Source: Candidatus Obscuribacterales bacterium (GTDB lineage Bacteria; Cyanobacteriota; Vampirovibrionia; Obscuribacterales; Obscuribacteraceae). From it: a stretch of 64,000 nt of DNA. Position 1 is the first letter of the stretch. Each line of letters begins with the position of its first letter. The stretch lies in NCBI GenBank assembly GCA_021732025.1, contig JAKFVU010000002.1:62001-126000 (forward strand), written 5' to 3'. Under the pieces are notes generated by a model. The model worked only from the letters and a program-made list of their open reading frames with translations. It did not search any database and was not told the DNA's origin. This document shows, one piece after another, positions 9,670 through 18,674 of this stretch. The translations under genes were made by a program, and so were the position numbers.

Positions 9670-12600
9670 TTAGTGGAAGTTTCGAGACGGTAAATAAACG
9701 CCATCCAATAACTCTGGTAGTGTTTCAAAATGCCTGGCAATAACATTGCAGACACCTTGATCTAATTGCAATAAACCATAAACAGCAATAAGCGATCCGG
9801 TATTTACCAGCTCTCGATATACCTCAAATAGTTTTGGTTTGATAATGACATTGGCCATGCCGGTTTCGTCTTCAAGAGTAAGAAAGACAAAGCCTTTAGC
9901 TGTCTCTGGGCGCTGCCGACAAATGATACCGCCAGCTACAATGACATCATCACCGTCTTCTTGATTGTATAAACCAAGACAAGAATGAATTTTACGCGAC
10001 TTCGCCCAGTCTCGATAAAATGTCATTGGATGTTTATTGGTTGACAAATTCATCGTGCGATAATCTGCCACCACTTCCTCTAACTCTGACATTGGCGGCA
10101 GCACAACCGGCAGTTCATATAGACAATCAATCTCAGTATTTTCGATGTCATTATCATTAGCAATTAAGGCTTCAAGCAATGGCATTGCTCTCTTGGGCCG
10201 CAAGAGAGATAAGACGCGCCATAGAGCTTGTCTGCGTCCGGGGCAAAGAGTTTCAAAAGCACCAGCCTTAGCCAACATCTTCAAATCACTAGGAGTCAGT
10301 CCGCTACGTGATACCACGTCTTCTACAGAAGTGAATAAGCCTTTCTCTAGAGCAATGGCAAGAGCAGCCTGGCTAGTTGGCCCCAAGCCTTCGACAAAGC
10401 GTAAACCTAAACGTACAGCAAAACCGTAAGAATGTGTAGACTCAAGAGTCTCAAGAGGTTCAAGAGCCTCAAGAGTACAGTTCCACAAACTGTGTGCCAA
10501 ATCTACTGGCCGCACTTCTACGTCATGCCTGATAGCATCGCGAATCAACGAAGCTGGACTATAGAAGCCCATAGGTTGGGAATTAAGAATGGCGCAGCAA
10601 AACTCGACCGGATAGTAACGCTTCAAGTAAGCCGAAGCATAAACAAGCAATGAAAAGGAAGCGGCATGACTCTCAGGAAAACCGTAGTTTGCAAAAGCCT
10701 GCAGCTGATGAGTAATAGTCTCAATGGCTATTTCAGTAAAACCATTCTTCTTCATACCAATGGCTAAGTCACCACAGAGCTTTGCCATTTTCTCTTTGGA
10801 GCGTTTATGGCTCATCACTTTGCGCAACTGGTCAGCTTGCGAAGCCGTAAAACCAGCCGCCGTCACTGCCAATTTCATGCCTTGCTCTTGAAATAGCGGC
10901 ACACCAAGGGTGCGTTTGAGAATTGGCTCTAGACTTGGATGAAGATAAATCACTTCTTCCTCGCCCCGTCGTCTTCTTAAATACGGATGAATAATATTTC
11001 CTTGAATTGGTCCAGGACGAACAATAGCGATAGAAACAATAATATCGTAGAAACAAACGGGCTTAAGCTTGGGCAAAATATTCATTTGTGCCCGCGACTC
11101 TACTTGAAAGACTCCGACAGTGTCTGCCTTCTGCAACATCTGATAAATCTGTTCATCAGCCATATCAAGGCGTCCGATATCAATATTGATACCGCGGTGC
11201 TGGTTAACTAACTTCAATCCTTCTTGAATCATTGTCAGCATACCAAGGCCGAGTAAATCGATTTTGATTAATCCGACCAAATCAATATCATCTTTGTCCC
11301 ATTGAATCACTGTGCGCTTCTCCATAGCGGCACACTCAACTGGCACAATTTCACCAATGGGCTGACCAGATAAAACAAAGCCACCGACGTGAATAGAGCG
11401 GTGTCTAGGCAATTGATGAAGCCCGGCAATTACCTTAATCAGCATCTTCACTCGATGATCGTTCAAATCGAAACCAAGTCGGTCGAGACCACCATTGGCA
11501 AGTTTAAGAGCGGCATCATAGGCTTCACTATGACTGGCCTCACGCGATAGTAAGTCGGCTTGTTCTTGGGAGAAACCAAGCACACGAGCAGCATCACGTG
11601 TGGCGGAGCGGCCGCGATAAGTAATCACTTCACAGACCATAGCAGCATGTGCACGGCCATATTTCTCATAGACATATTGCAGAACCTGCTCTCTTTCTTG
11701 GTGAGCAATATCTAAATCAATGTCTGGTGGTTCATGGCGACCTTCAGAGAGAAATCTCTCAAAAAGTAAATCCATACCAATAGGGTCGACAGCTGTAATC
11801 ATCAGGCAATAGCAAACAGCCGAATTAGCAGCGGAGCCACGCCCCTGAACGGCAATACCCTTAGAGCGGGCAAAGCGAACAATGTCCCACATGATCAAAA
11901 AATAGGGGGCAAGCTTGAGTTTATTGATCAAACTCAGCTCATGATCAATTTGTTTACGATGTTGTTCGCTTATATCAACATAGCGCTTCTCAGCCCCAGA
12001 CCAGACTAACTGCTCTAATAAGCCCGGATAAGTAACCATTGTCGGGAGAAGCTCACCAGCAGACTCAATTTGCACAACATCAGATTTTTTATCGCTAGAA
12101 GAAGAAGAAGAAGAAGCTGTAATTCCACAATACTGGGCAACCTCTTCACTACAAGTAAATGACGGCAATGGCGGCTCTAGCCAACCAAGGCGAAACTGAC
12201 AGCGCTCTGAAATAGCTAGTGTATTCTTGATGCCAACGAGATTATCACGCCACAGATGAGTCATCTCTTCAGCCGATTTCATATACCAACTGCCATTTGG
12301 ACGCAGCCGTCTACCGGCATTTGCTAGTGTCACTTTATGCTTCAAGCAAGTAAGCACATCGTGCACAATGCGCTTCTCGCTGGTGGCATAATGAACATTA
12401 TTAGTGACTACCCAACTCACTCCAGTTGAGCTAGCCATCTCAATAATCTGACGAACTAACATGGCTTCTTGGGTAATAAAATGATTGCCAACTTCTAAAT
12501 AGAAGTCAGCTCCAAAAACTTCAACAAAACGCTTCAACAGCCTTCGTGCCGACATTGTGTCGTCACGTGCCAAAGCAGTAGGTATGGCCCCATGGTGACA

Positions 12601-12972
12601 ACCAGAAAGGGCAGTTAATCCACCAGCCCGGGCAAATAACTGATCATAAGTAATACGCGGGCTGCCACGCTCGCGTTCTAAACGGGCAAGTGTAACTAAT
12701 GCACAAAGATTGCGGTAGCCTGCTAGATCTTGCACCAAAACAATCAAGTGCGAATCATCTTCGAGGGTAAGCTCAGCACCAATGATGCCGTCAATAGACA
12801 GTTCCCGTGCGGCATGGGCAAAACGAGGAATGCCCCCCAAATCATCGTGGTCAGTAATTGCCAGAGCTGCTAAACCCAAGTCTTTTGCTCTGGCAACTAA
12901 TTCTTCTGGATTAGACGCACCGTCTAAGAAGGAGAAACCAGAATGACAATGGAGTTCGGCGTATCTGAACAA
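9670..12972 (-). CDS. dnaE2: Error-prone DNA polymerase DnaE2/ImuC
   Basis: 1100 aa; PHP domain YAELHCHSGFSFLDGAS...ITDHDDLGG; GRGSAANSAVCYCL; PDIDLDIAHQERE; located directly downstream of imuB. Confidence 0.95.
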   Translation of the reverse strand: MFRYAELHCHSGFSFLDGASNPEELVARAKDLGLAALAITDHDDLGGIPRFAHAARELSIDGIIGAELTLEDDSHLIVLVQDLAGYRNLCALVTLARLERERGSPRITYDQLFARAGGLTALSGCHHGAIPTALARDDTMSARRLLKRFVEVFGADFYLEVGNHFITQEAMLVRQIIEMASSTGVSWVVTNNVHYATSEKRIVHDVLTCLKHKVTLANAGRRLRPNGSWYMKSAEEMTHLWRDNLVGIKNTLAISERCQFRLGWLEPPLPSFTCSEEVAQYCGITASSSSSSSDKKSDVVQIESAGELLPTMVTYPGLLEQLVWSGAEKRYVDISEQHRKQIDHELSLINKLKLAPYFLIMWDIVRFARSKGIAVQGRGSAANSAVCYCLMITAVDPIGMDLLFERFLSEGRHEPPDIDLDIAHQEREQVLQYVYEKYGRAHAAMVCEVITYRGRSATRDAARVLGFSQEQADLLSREASHSEAYDAALKLANGGLDRLGFDLNDHRVKMLIKVIAGLHQLPRHRSIHVGGFVLSGQPIGEIVPVECAAMEKRTVIQWDKDDIDLVGLIKIDLLGLGMLTMIQEGLKLVNQHRGINIDIGRLDMADEQIYQMLQKADTVGVFQVESRAQMNILPKLKPVCFYDIIVSIAIVRPGPIQGNIIHPYLRRRRGEEEVIYLHPSLEPILKRTLGVPLFQEQGMKLAVTAAGFTASQADQLRKVMSHKRSKEKMAKLCGDLAIGMKKNGFTEIAIETITHQLQAFANYGFPESHAASFSLLVYASAYLKRYYPVEFCCAILNSQPMGFYSPASLIRDAIRHDVEVRPVDLAHSLWNCTLEALEPLETLESTHSYGFAVRLGLRFVEGLGPTSQAALAIALEKGLFTSVEDVVSRSGLTPSDLKMLAKAGAFETLCPGRRQALWRVLSLLRPKRAMPLLEALIANDNDIENTEIDCLYELPVVLPPMSELEEVVADYRTMNLSTNKHPMTFYRDWAKSRKIHSCLGLYNQEDGDDVIVAGGIICRQRPETAKGFVFLTLEDETGMANVIIKPKLFEVYRELVNTGSLIAVYGLLQLDQGVCNVIARHFETLPELLDGVYLPSRNFH
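10441..10476. repeat. 4x 9-bp tandem repeat (CTCAAGAGN) within dnaE2
   Basis: ctcaagagt ctcaagagg ttcaagagc ctcaagagt; encodes TLEALEPLETLE. Confidence 0.85.
12098..12115. repeat. (GAA)6 trinucleotide repeat within dnaE2 (poly-Ser on coding strand)
   Basis: gaagaagaagaagaagaa; codes for the Ser run in ITASSSSSSSDKK. Confidence 0.9.
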
Positions 12973-13002
12973 TTGACACCTAACATTTGTTAGAACGATG
13001 TT

Positions 13003-14766
13003 TTAGTCAAACACTCCTTCCACAAACCAACCTCTTTCTTGATGATCGTAGACTAGCAAAACGGTCATCAGAGCAGGCAAAATTGAACGAATACCACTCT
13101 TTACACCAGCTCTTGAAAGCATTGCCATTTCAGGCTTCTTCTCAATCAAAGCGACATAATATGATTTGCGAACAGGTTTTTCCCACCACATTCCTGAGAT
13201 CTTTTCAGGAGTAGTTATTTGATTAACGTGATACCAGTGTCCCCGATAAGTTATGGCAGCAGGTCGGAAAGGAGTATATTTATCTACTTCAGAGCTAGAC
13301 TCGCTCTTCTCTTTAAATTGAACAAATACTGGCATGGCCGGCATGTGACGCTTAAGAACCAATCCTGGCATCAAGCAGTCCTTTCTAGTTTTGTGTTTAG
13401 TAGTTTTCAGAACAGCGTGATTTACAAAAACCTCATTTACAGGAGTACAGGAACTAAAATTAGAACTTGAATTAGACTGTTGCCCAAATCCGACAACCGG
13501 AATCCAAACACCAGCCAATTCAGGTAAATACTGGTCATTTAGAACAGGCTTAACAAGAGCTTCTTCACCGAGTCGAGTGATAAAACGCTGCAACAGTAAC
13601 AATACAGGCTCAGAGCTATCATCGAGTTCGTCATCACCGGAGAGGAGCAACTCTTCTCTGGAAAAGTTTGAATTATCAGATTGGGCAATAGTTGCTTTAG
13701 TCTGTTCAAAATACTCTTTTGAAAATCTTGAAACGGCAAGATTTATTGCCGTGAACTCGCGAGTCAATTGTTTGGATTCAAGCGAAAGCCTTAATACATC
13801 TAACAAAAACTTACTGTTACTAGAGGAACGAATAAGCTTGATGGTTCGTTCATCAAATTTATCGTTATCATTAAAGAAGCAGACAGTAAGCTCGTCAGCA
13901 CAAAGGCCATCAATCTGTAAATCACGAGTCAAGCGCTCTAACATTGTTTTAAAAATGAACAATGTATCGCGCAATGACTCTGTTGCCGAGCCGATATCAA
14001 TAGTGCATTGATACTGTTTCTCTTGAACCGGCAAGGCTGGTTGAGTATTATCTCGACCACAGGCCAGCTCATAAGCATGCAATACGCTATTATCGAAACG
14101 ACCAATATAAGATGAGATTGGCACCTCCGTGAACTGACCAATGGTCCTAATACCTAACTCTTTTAAATTTCCCTTCGCCTCTTCCTCGACGGGCAGGAAG
14201 TCGATGGATAGAGGCGAAAGGAAAACTGTATCGCAGTCTGGGGTAACGATATACCAGCGCTTCGTCTTTGAACGACTGGCTACCCTTGCTGCAAAAGCGC
14301 TATCAGCGAGGCCAATATGACCGTCGACAAAACCGTAACGACTAGCCAACTTAAGTACATCTCGGCAAAGCTTATTTTCGCCGCCCAGGCGATTAAATCC
14401 TTCAGCGTCAATGTAGAAAAGTCCTGATTCACGAGTGCTAACACGTGGAGACGCGGCAATGAGTTCTCTTGCCAATTTCTTTTGCGCACTCTTGTAAAAC
14501 TTGTCATCGTACTCTCTCCAAACTAAGTGAGAACAAATTGCCCTTGCTTCAGTGAACGTCATGCCCGGATAAATATTGGCGCGCTCAGCTTCTCTCGAGC
14601 AAACTTGAACTTTTGCCCGACCAATACTGCTAGAAAACTGCAACGATTGATTTTGATTTTTCGAATTAGCGAGTAGAACTAAAGGTTTGCCTTTAAGCTC
14701 GGGCTCGAGTTTTTGATGTACTGCGATCTGGAACTTGGGGATGCGTAAACAAGCGATTCTGCACAT
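13003..14766 (-). CDS. imuB: ImuB, Y-family polymerase-like mutasome protein
   Basis: CRIACLRIPKFQIAVHQKLE...RAKVQVCSREAERANIYPGMTFTEARAIC; FYIDAEGFNRLGG; DNA-pol-IV-like C-terminal region; between imuA and dnaE2. Track start 14805; internal ATG 14766 looks more ImuB-like. Confidence 0.88.
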   Translation of the reverse strand: MCRIACLRIPKFQIAVHQKLEPELKGKPLVLLANSKNQNQSLQFSSSIGRAKVQVCSREAERANIYPGMTFTEARAICSHLVWREYDDKFYKSAQKKLARELIAASPRVSTRESGLFYIDAEGFNRLGGENKLCRDVLKLASRYGFVDGHIGLADSAFAARVASRSKTKRWYIVTPDCDTVFLSPLSIDFLPVEEEAKGNLKELGIRTIGQFTEVPISSYIGRFDNSVLHAYELACGRDNTQPALPVQEKQYQCTIDIGSATESLRDTLFIFKTMLERLTRDLQIDGLCADELTVCFFNDNDKFDERTIKLIRSSSNSKFLLDVLRLSLESKQLTREFTAINLAVSRFSKEYFEQTKATIAQSDNSNFSREELLLSGDDELDDSSEPVLLLLQRFITRLGEEALVKPVLNDQYLPELAGVWIPVVGFGQQSNSSSNFSSCTPVNEVFVNHAVLKTTKHKTRKDCLMPGLVLKRHMPAMPVFVQFKEKSESSSEVDKYTPFRPAAITYRGHWYHVNQITTPEKISGMWWEKPVRKSYYVALIEKKPEMAMLSRAGVKSGIRSILPALMTVLLVYDHQERGWFVEGVFD

Positions 14767-15490
14767 ATGAAGCCACAGATACCTCAATATTTTCAGCCAT
14801 ACCATCCCTCAAAATCGAACCATTGATAGTCGGCATAATGGTGGCAATGTCATCACTATGACCAGTTAAACCAAGTTCGAAATGTACAGGCTTAGAGAAA
14901 TTGAAACTCAATCTTGAATTTGTACCCCAGCTTGCCGATTGAGCAGAGGAATCATCATCTTTAAGCACTATTAGTGTGGCTTTCGATCGCTCTAAAGCCC
15001 TTTGCAATCTTGCATAAAAGTTGCTAGTTATGATGTTCCTCTCGCCCAAATCAAGAATGACCACATCAAAGACACGTGAACGAATCAATTGCTCGCATGC
15101 CCAGAGTGAATCTTTCAAATAGTCTCGCTTAATGGTTGAGTCGATATTACTTCTTAGAACCCAGAATCTACCTTGCTTTTCGTCTTTTGCATTATTCAAA
15201 AAGCACCAATCAGAGGCCAGTAATCTGTCAAAGGTATCTATATAAACTACATTCAAACCAGTGGCACACCAATTAGCGCAAATTGAGCGCAAAACTGTTG
15301 TTTTTCCGGAAGAAGATGCACCAACCCATTCAGTAACACGACGCTTAAGAAGACCAGCCGAACGACCAAAGTCAATCTGCTCTACACCGGTTTTTAGTGA
15401 GCGACCAACCTCACCTCCAGATAGCCACTTCCCGGGGAACAGATGTTCCAGCTCTTTCTTCAAATTAGCGACAGTAACTGCACCAACCAT
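14693..15490 (-). CDS. imuA: ImuA, RecA-like mutasome protein
   Basis: Walker-A-like GASSSGKTT, FSKPVHFELGLTGH; first gene of the imuA-imuB-dnaE2 run; SD AAGGAGG upstream. Confidence 0.85.
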   Translation of the reverse strand: MVGAVTVANLKKELEHLFPGKWLSGGEVGRSLKTGVEQIDFGRSAGLLKRRVTEWVGASSSGKTTVLRSICANWCATGLNVVYIDTFDRLLASDWCFLNNAKDEKQGRFWVLRSNIDSTIKRDYLKDSLWACEQLIRSRVFDVVILDLGERNIITSNFYARLQRALERSKATLIVLKDDDSSAQSASWGTNSRLSFNFSKPVHFELGLTGHSDDIATIMPTINGSILRDGMAENIEVSVASYVQNRLFTHPQVPDRSTSKTRARA

Positions 15491-15542
15491 AAGCGCTACG
15501 GCGGCCTCCTTTCTGTATTCAATTTCATTTCCCCGATGCAGT

Positions 15543-15572
15543 TATTAAACCATACGCTCGTATGGTAGTCAA
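15543..15572 (-). promoter_or_regulatory. Candidate imuA promoter with palindromic operator in the spacer
   Basis: Minus strand: TTGACT - ACCATACG AG CGTATGGT (18 nt) - TTAATA; palindrome occupies 15549-15566. Start codon of imuA at 15490. Confidence 0.6.
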
Positions 15573-15683
15573 CCTTTTTCTTTGCCCTCGTATGGTACCG
15601 CCCCGATATTTCATATACACAAGCGGGCGCGGCGATACATATTATCGCCCGTCTCTATATACCGACGCCAATCTTGTATGGTA
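15558..15683. repeat. Three copies of 11-mer CTYGTATGGTA (15558-15568, 15588-15598, 15673-15683)
   Basis: CTCGTATGGTA, CTCGTATGGTA (30 bp apart start to start) and CTTGTATGGTA, same orientation, upstream of imuA. Confidence 0.7.
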
Positions 15684-15859
15684 TCGAACATTGATTCCTT
15701 CTTTTATATACAAGAAAGGAGAATGGCAATTAATTTAGTTATCGCTAGATTGTCTTTGGGCAATCACCAATAAGGAGAGTTCATATCTAAAATTCGAAAA
15801 TTGAACACATATCTCATTTGGTAAAATACAATGACTGATTGCTGCCCGAGGATTCCCCG

Positions 15860-16396
15860 TTGATTAGCCAAACCACTGAATATGCCTTACGTGCTGTGGT
15901 GTTTTTGGCAATAAGCGACGGGCAAGCACACACCACCGCTCAGATTGCCGATGGCACAAAGGTACCCACAGCCTATTTATCTAAAGTACTGCAGTCATTA
16001 AGCCGTGCGGGCTTAGTATCATCTCAACGTGGTCTAGGCGGCGGGTTTACTCTATCTGTAGACCCATCAGAACTTTCCATTTTAGAGATCATCGAGACTG
16101 TTGATCCTATTGCGCGCATTCATTCATGCCCCCTCGGTATGGCTGAGCATGGTGGTGCGCTATGTTCTCTGCACAAGCAACTTGATGAAGCACTGGCGCT
16201 TGTCGAGATTTCGTTGAGCAGGTCAAGCATTAAAGACCTAATTGAAGCCCCTGCTAGAGTCGGCCTCTGCACCATGAAGAAAAAAAGACGCAAAGCAATT
16301 GCCAAAGGTTCAAAGGCAAGTGCCAAGGCAATAGATAAAGCCATTGAAAAAGTGAAAGAGAAGCGCACAAGTGAAATTAGCAAAGTTATTTTATAA
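15860..16396 (+). CDS. Rrf2-family transcriptional regulator with Lys/Ala-rich C-terminal extension
   Basis: LISQTTEYALRAVVFLA...TTAQIADGTKVPTAYLSKVLQSLSRAGLVSSQRGLGGGFTL is a classic Rrf2 domain; tail KKKRRKAIAKGSKASAKAIDKAIEKVKEKR. Track start 15839; probable TTG at 15860. Confidence 0.88.
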   Translation: MISQTTEYALRAVVFLAISDGQAHTTAQIADGTKVPTAYLSKVLQSLSRAGLVSSQRGLGGGFTLSVDPSELSILEIIETVDPIARIHSCPLGMAEHGGALCSLHKQLDEALALVEISLSRSSIKDLIEAPARVGLCTMKKKRRKAIAKGSKASAKAIDKAIEKVKEKRTSEISKVIL

Positions 16397-16955
16397 CTAT
16401 GCGACAACGTTTCTTTTTCTTCCAGCCTTTGCGGGTTTTCAATTTAAAGCAGACAAAGGCTTTTAACTGTTCCACAGTCAAATTGTTTGCCAGCACTTGC
16501 CAAAGAACTTTTCGCGGTTTGCTAGCATAGCCATAATTTAAGTCAAAATATTGCATCAACTCAAGTGCTTCTTCGCGCCACAGAAGCTGTGCCATGGCGA
16601 GAGGATCAAGCTCATAGCTGCGCCGAGCTGGCCAAATTTCGTTGGCGAATGGCTTACCGTCTTTCATGCCAACCGAAATCAATCCCCAACAATCGGGTAC
16701 GATTTTAACGGCATGTTCTACATGTCTTTCATCAGCAACCAAAGTCATCTTCTCGAAAACTTTGCGATAGTGTTCCTGTTGGTTGGGCAAACGAATCAAG
16801 TTATCCGAAGCTGATTTGATTTCATAACCATGCAGGGTGTCGCTTATAACAGCGACATCAACGCGCACCACCCCGCGCAATAGTTCTAGCTCGTCGACGA
16901 CACGGCTGTTAGGGTTTTCACCCAGCACCTTTTTGATCTCGGTGCGATACAGCAA
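16386..16955 (-). CDS. sce7726-like family protein (possible PD-(D/E)XK-like fold)
   Basis: RVDVAVISDTLHGYEIKSASDNLIRLPNQQEHYRKVFEKMTLVADERH resembles the sce7726 family. Frame stays open upstream (AEAFILKELDVRRL LYRTEIKK), so the true start may be further right. Confidence 0.6.
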   Translation of the reverse strand: MLYRTEIKKVLGENPNSRVVDELELLRGVVRVDVAVISDTLHGYEIKSASDNLIRLPNQQEHYRKVFEKMTLVADERHVEHAVKIVPDCWGLISVGMKDGKPFANEIWPARRSYELDPLAMAQLLWREEALELMQYFDLNYGYASKPRKVLWQVLANNLTVEQLKAFVCFKLKTRKGWKKKKRCRIVIK

Positions 16956-17020
16956 TCTTCGAACGTCTAATTCTTTCAGGATAAAAGCCTCAGCAAAGGC
17001 AACGCCACAATTAGACCATA

Positions 17021-17146
17021 CTAATAGCTAGACTGGTGAGAGTTGGCAATTAAATCGCTATCTTCCGGCTCCACAGTAACACTGTTTGTAGCCAAAACAA
17101 GCATGGCGAAAACGAGGCTCCAGCCGACTATTTTCTTCAACATCAT
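17021..17146 (-). CDS. Possible small secreted peptide (41 aa)
   Basis: MMLKKIVGWSLVFAMLVLATNSVTVEPEDSDLIANSHQSSY, signal-peptide-like; part of the longer 17021..17305 track ORF. Confidence 0.3.
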   Translation of the reverse strand: MMLKKIVGWSLVFAMLVLATNSVTVEPEDSDLIANSHQSSY

Positions 17147-17405
17147 AGTTCTTTCTAGTATTAGCGATATGCGGTTGTTTTTATTTGGCGAGGGTTCGAC
17201 CCTTACGGCAATAAATTGCGGCAGTGAGCGGGAAGCCCCTCTGCGAACAATATAAACCATAGCAATTGCCACCACCGACAGAGCCTGCCACCACTTGTCT
17301 ATCAAGAAGGTTATTTAGTGGCAACTTGCAGGGCTAATCAAGAGGATAGAATCTATTTTTAGTACTATTTTTATCGGATGCTGACTAGCAAAAGGTCTTA
17401 TATAG

Positions 17406-17861
17406 ATGATAAGGGTTCAAACAGTACCAATATCGACACTTGCGATGACACTAGTGATAATACTAGTGGTAACACTATCGGCAACGTTATCATCGCCGAT
17501 AAATAGTGCACGAGCCCAAGGATCGAGCCAAGAGATTACTGGCACCTTAACGATCAATGTCCAAGGTTTTCGGCCTGGCTCTGTCAACCTTGCTCTTTTT
17601 CAGCCCTCTAATCTGAAACAACCATTTCGCCAGCAGCCTGTAACCATAGCTGATGGCAAAACAACAGCCATCTTCACGCAAATACCAATGGGTGACTATG
17701 CAGTCAAAGTTCTTCGGGCAGGCAAAAAGGAAAGGCTGCGACTAACAGCTATCACTTACTCAAAAAATGAAGATCGTGTCTTTGGCCCCAGCTGGAAAAA
17801 GGGTTATTTCCACATGAACAAAGCAGAGATGATTGTCGAAGTTGCGGCCATAACTTTCTAA
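17406..17861 (+). CDS. Secreted DUF2141-like protein
   Basis: Signal-like N-terminus; GTLTINVQGFRPGSVNLALF...IPMGDYAVKVLR...FGPSWKKGYFHM pattern. Confidence 0.6.
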   Translation: MIRVQTVPISTLAMTLVIILVVTLSATLSSPINSARAQGSSQEITGTLTINVQGFRPGSVNLALFQPSNLKQPFRQQPVTIADGKTTAIFTQIPMGDYAVKVLRAGKKERLRLTAITYSKNEDRVFGPSWKKGYFHMNKAEMIVEVAAITF

Positions 17862-18667
17862 ATAAATTTCGGATAGAGCAAGGGAAAAAGCGGATGGTCC
17901 ATAGGTGCACCAGCCGGTAGCTGCTCTTGTAGACCGGGAAATTCTGGGGAGGTTACCCACGGCCTTGGTGCATGCACCACATCGTCGCCCAGAAAGCGAG
18001 CAGAGAAAACTCTTCGGCGGCGAGCCTCGACTGGCCCAGCAGCGTGGAGAGTAAGCATGTGAAAACAGACAACATCGCCGGGATCAACCTCCCAACCAAG
18101 AATAGGAAATTTCTCTGGTGCAGCATCTATATCAGGCAGCTCAGCTAAGCTACCATCAGGAAACCACTTAGCTTGATTATCACGAAAAGAGCGGGGCATG
18201 AGCCACGGGCCCAAATGCGATCCGGCCACTAATTCAAGAGTAGAATTTCTAGTGACAGAATCAACGGCAATCCACATACTGCAATTCTGCTTACCATCTA
18301 TATTGTAATAAGGCTGGTCTTGGTGCCAGGGAGTGCGTTGTCTAGTGCCCGGTTCTTTCACTAGCAAATGATCATGGTATAGCCTGGCAGTAGAACTCTG
18401 CATCAGCTTCGCAGCAACTTCGCCCAGCTCAGACTGCAACAGAAATTGGCTGTAATAAGAATTAGTCTGCCAGTTACAGAAGTCTTCGACAAAATATCCT
18501 GGATCATCGCTGCTGCTAGCCACTTTATGGCGGGGGCTAAGTGCTTGAAGATTGGCCTCAATACCAAGCTTTAGCAAATCAATTTGTTCAGCGTTGAGCA
18601 AACCACGAATGCAAACAGCACCATCTCGGGCATAGTCTTTTATTTGCTGCTCAGTAACATTTGCCAT
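17858..18667 (-). CDS. Phytanoyl-CoA dioxygenase (PhyH) family protein
   Basis: TPWHQDQPYYNIDG (HxD), LELVAGSH, PGDVVCFHMLTLHAAGP (distal His), RRRVFSARFLGDD. Confidence 0.88.
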   Translation of the reverse strand: MANVTEQQIKDYARDGAVCIRGLLNAEQIDLLKLGIEANLQALSPRHKVASSSDDPGYFVEDFCNWQTNSYYSQFLLQSELGEVAAKLMQSSTARLYHDHLLVKEPGTRQRTPWHQDQPYYNIDGKQNCSMWIAVDSVTRNSTLELVAGSHLGPWLMPRSFRDNQAKWFPDGSLAELPDIDAAPEKFPILGWEVDPGDVVCFHMLTLHAAGPVEARRRRVFSARFLGDDVVHAPRPWVTSPEFPGLQEQLPAGAPMDHPLFPLLYPKFI

Positions 18668-18674
18668 TAGATTA

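Noticed and set aside
15631-15649. GGCGATA-CATAT-TATCGCC hairpin between imuA and rrf2
   Set aside because: Real inverted repeat, but no U-tract and no upstream gene pointing into it; not callable as a terminator or operator alone.
15582-15773. 63-aa ORF in the imuA-rrf2 intergenic region
   Set aside because: No SD or family; overlaps the regulatory repeats.
17190-17220. GAGGGTTCGACCCTT resembles a tRNA T-arm
   Set aside because: No matching acceptor stem or anticodon arm in the flanking sequence.
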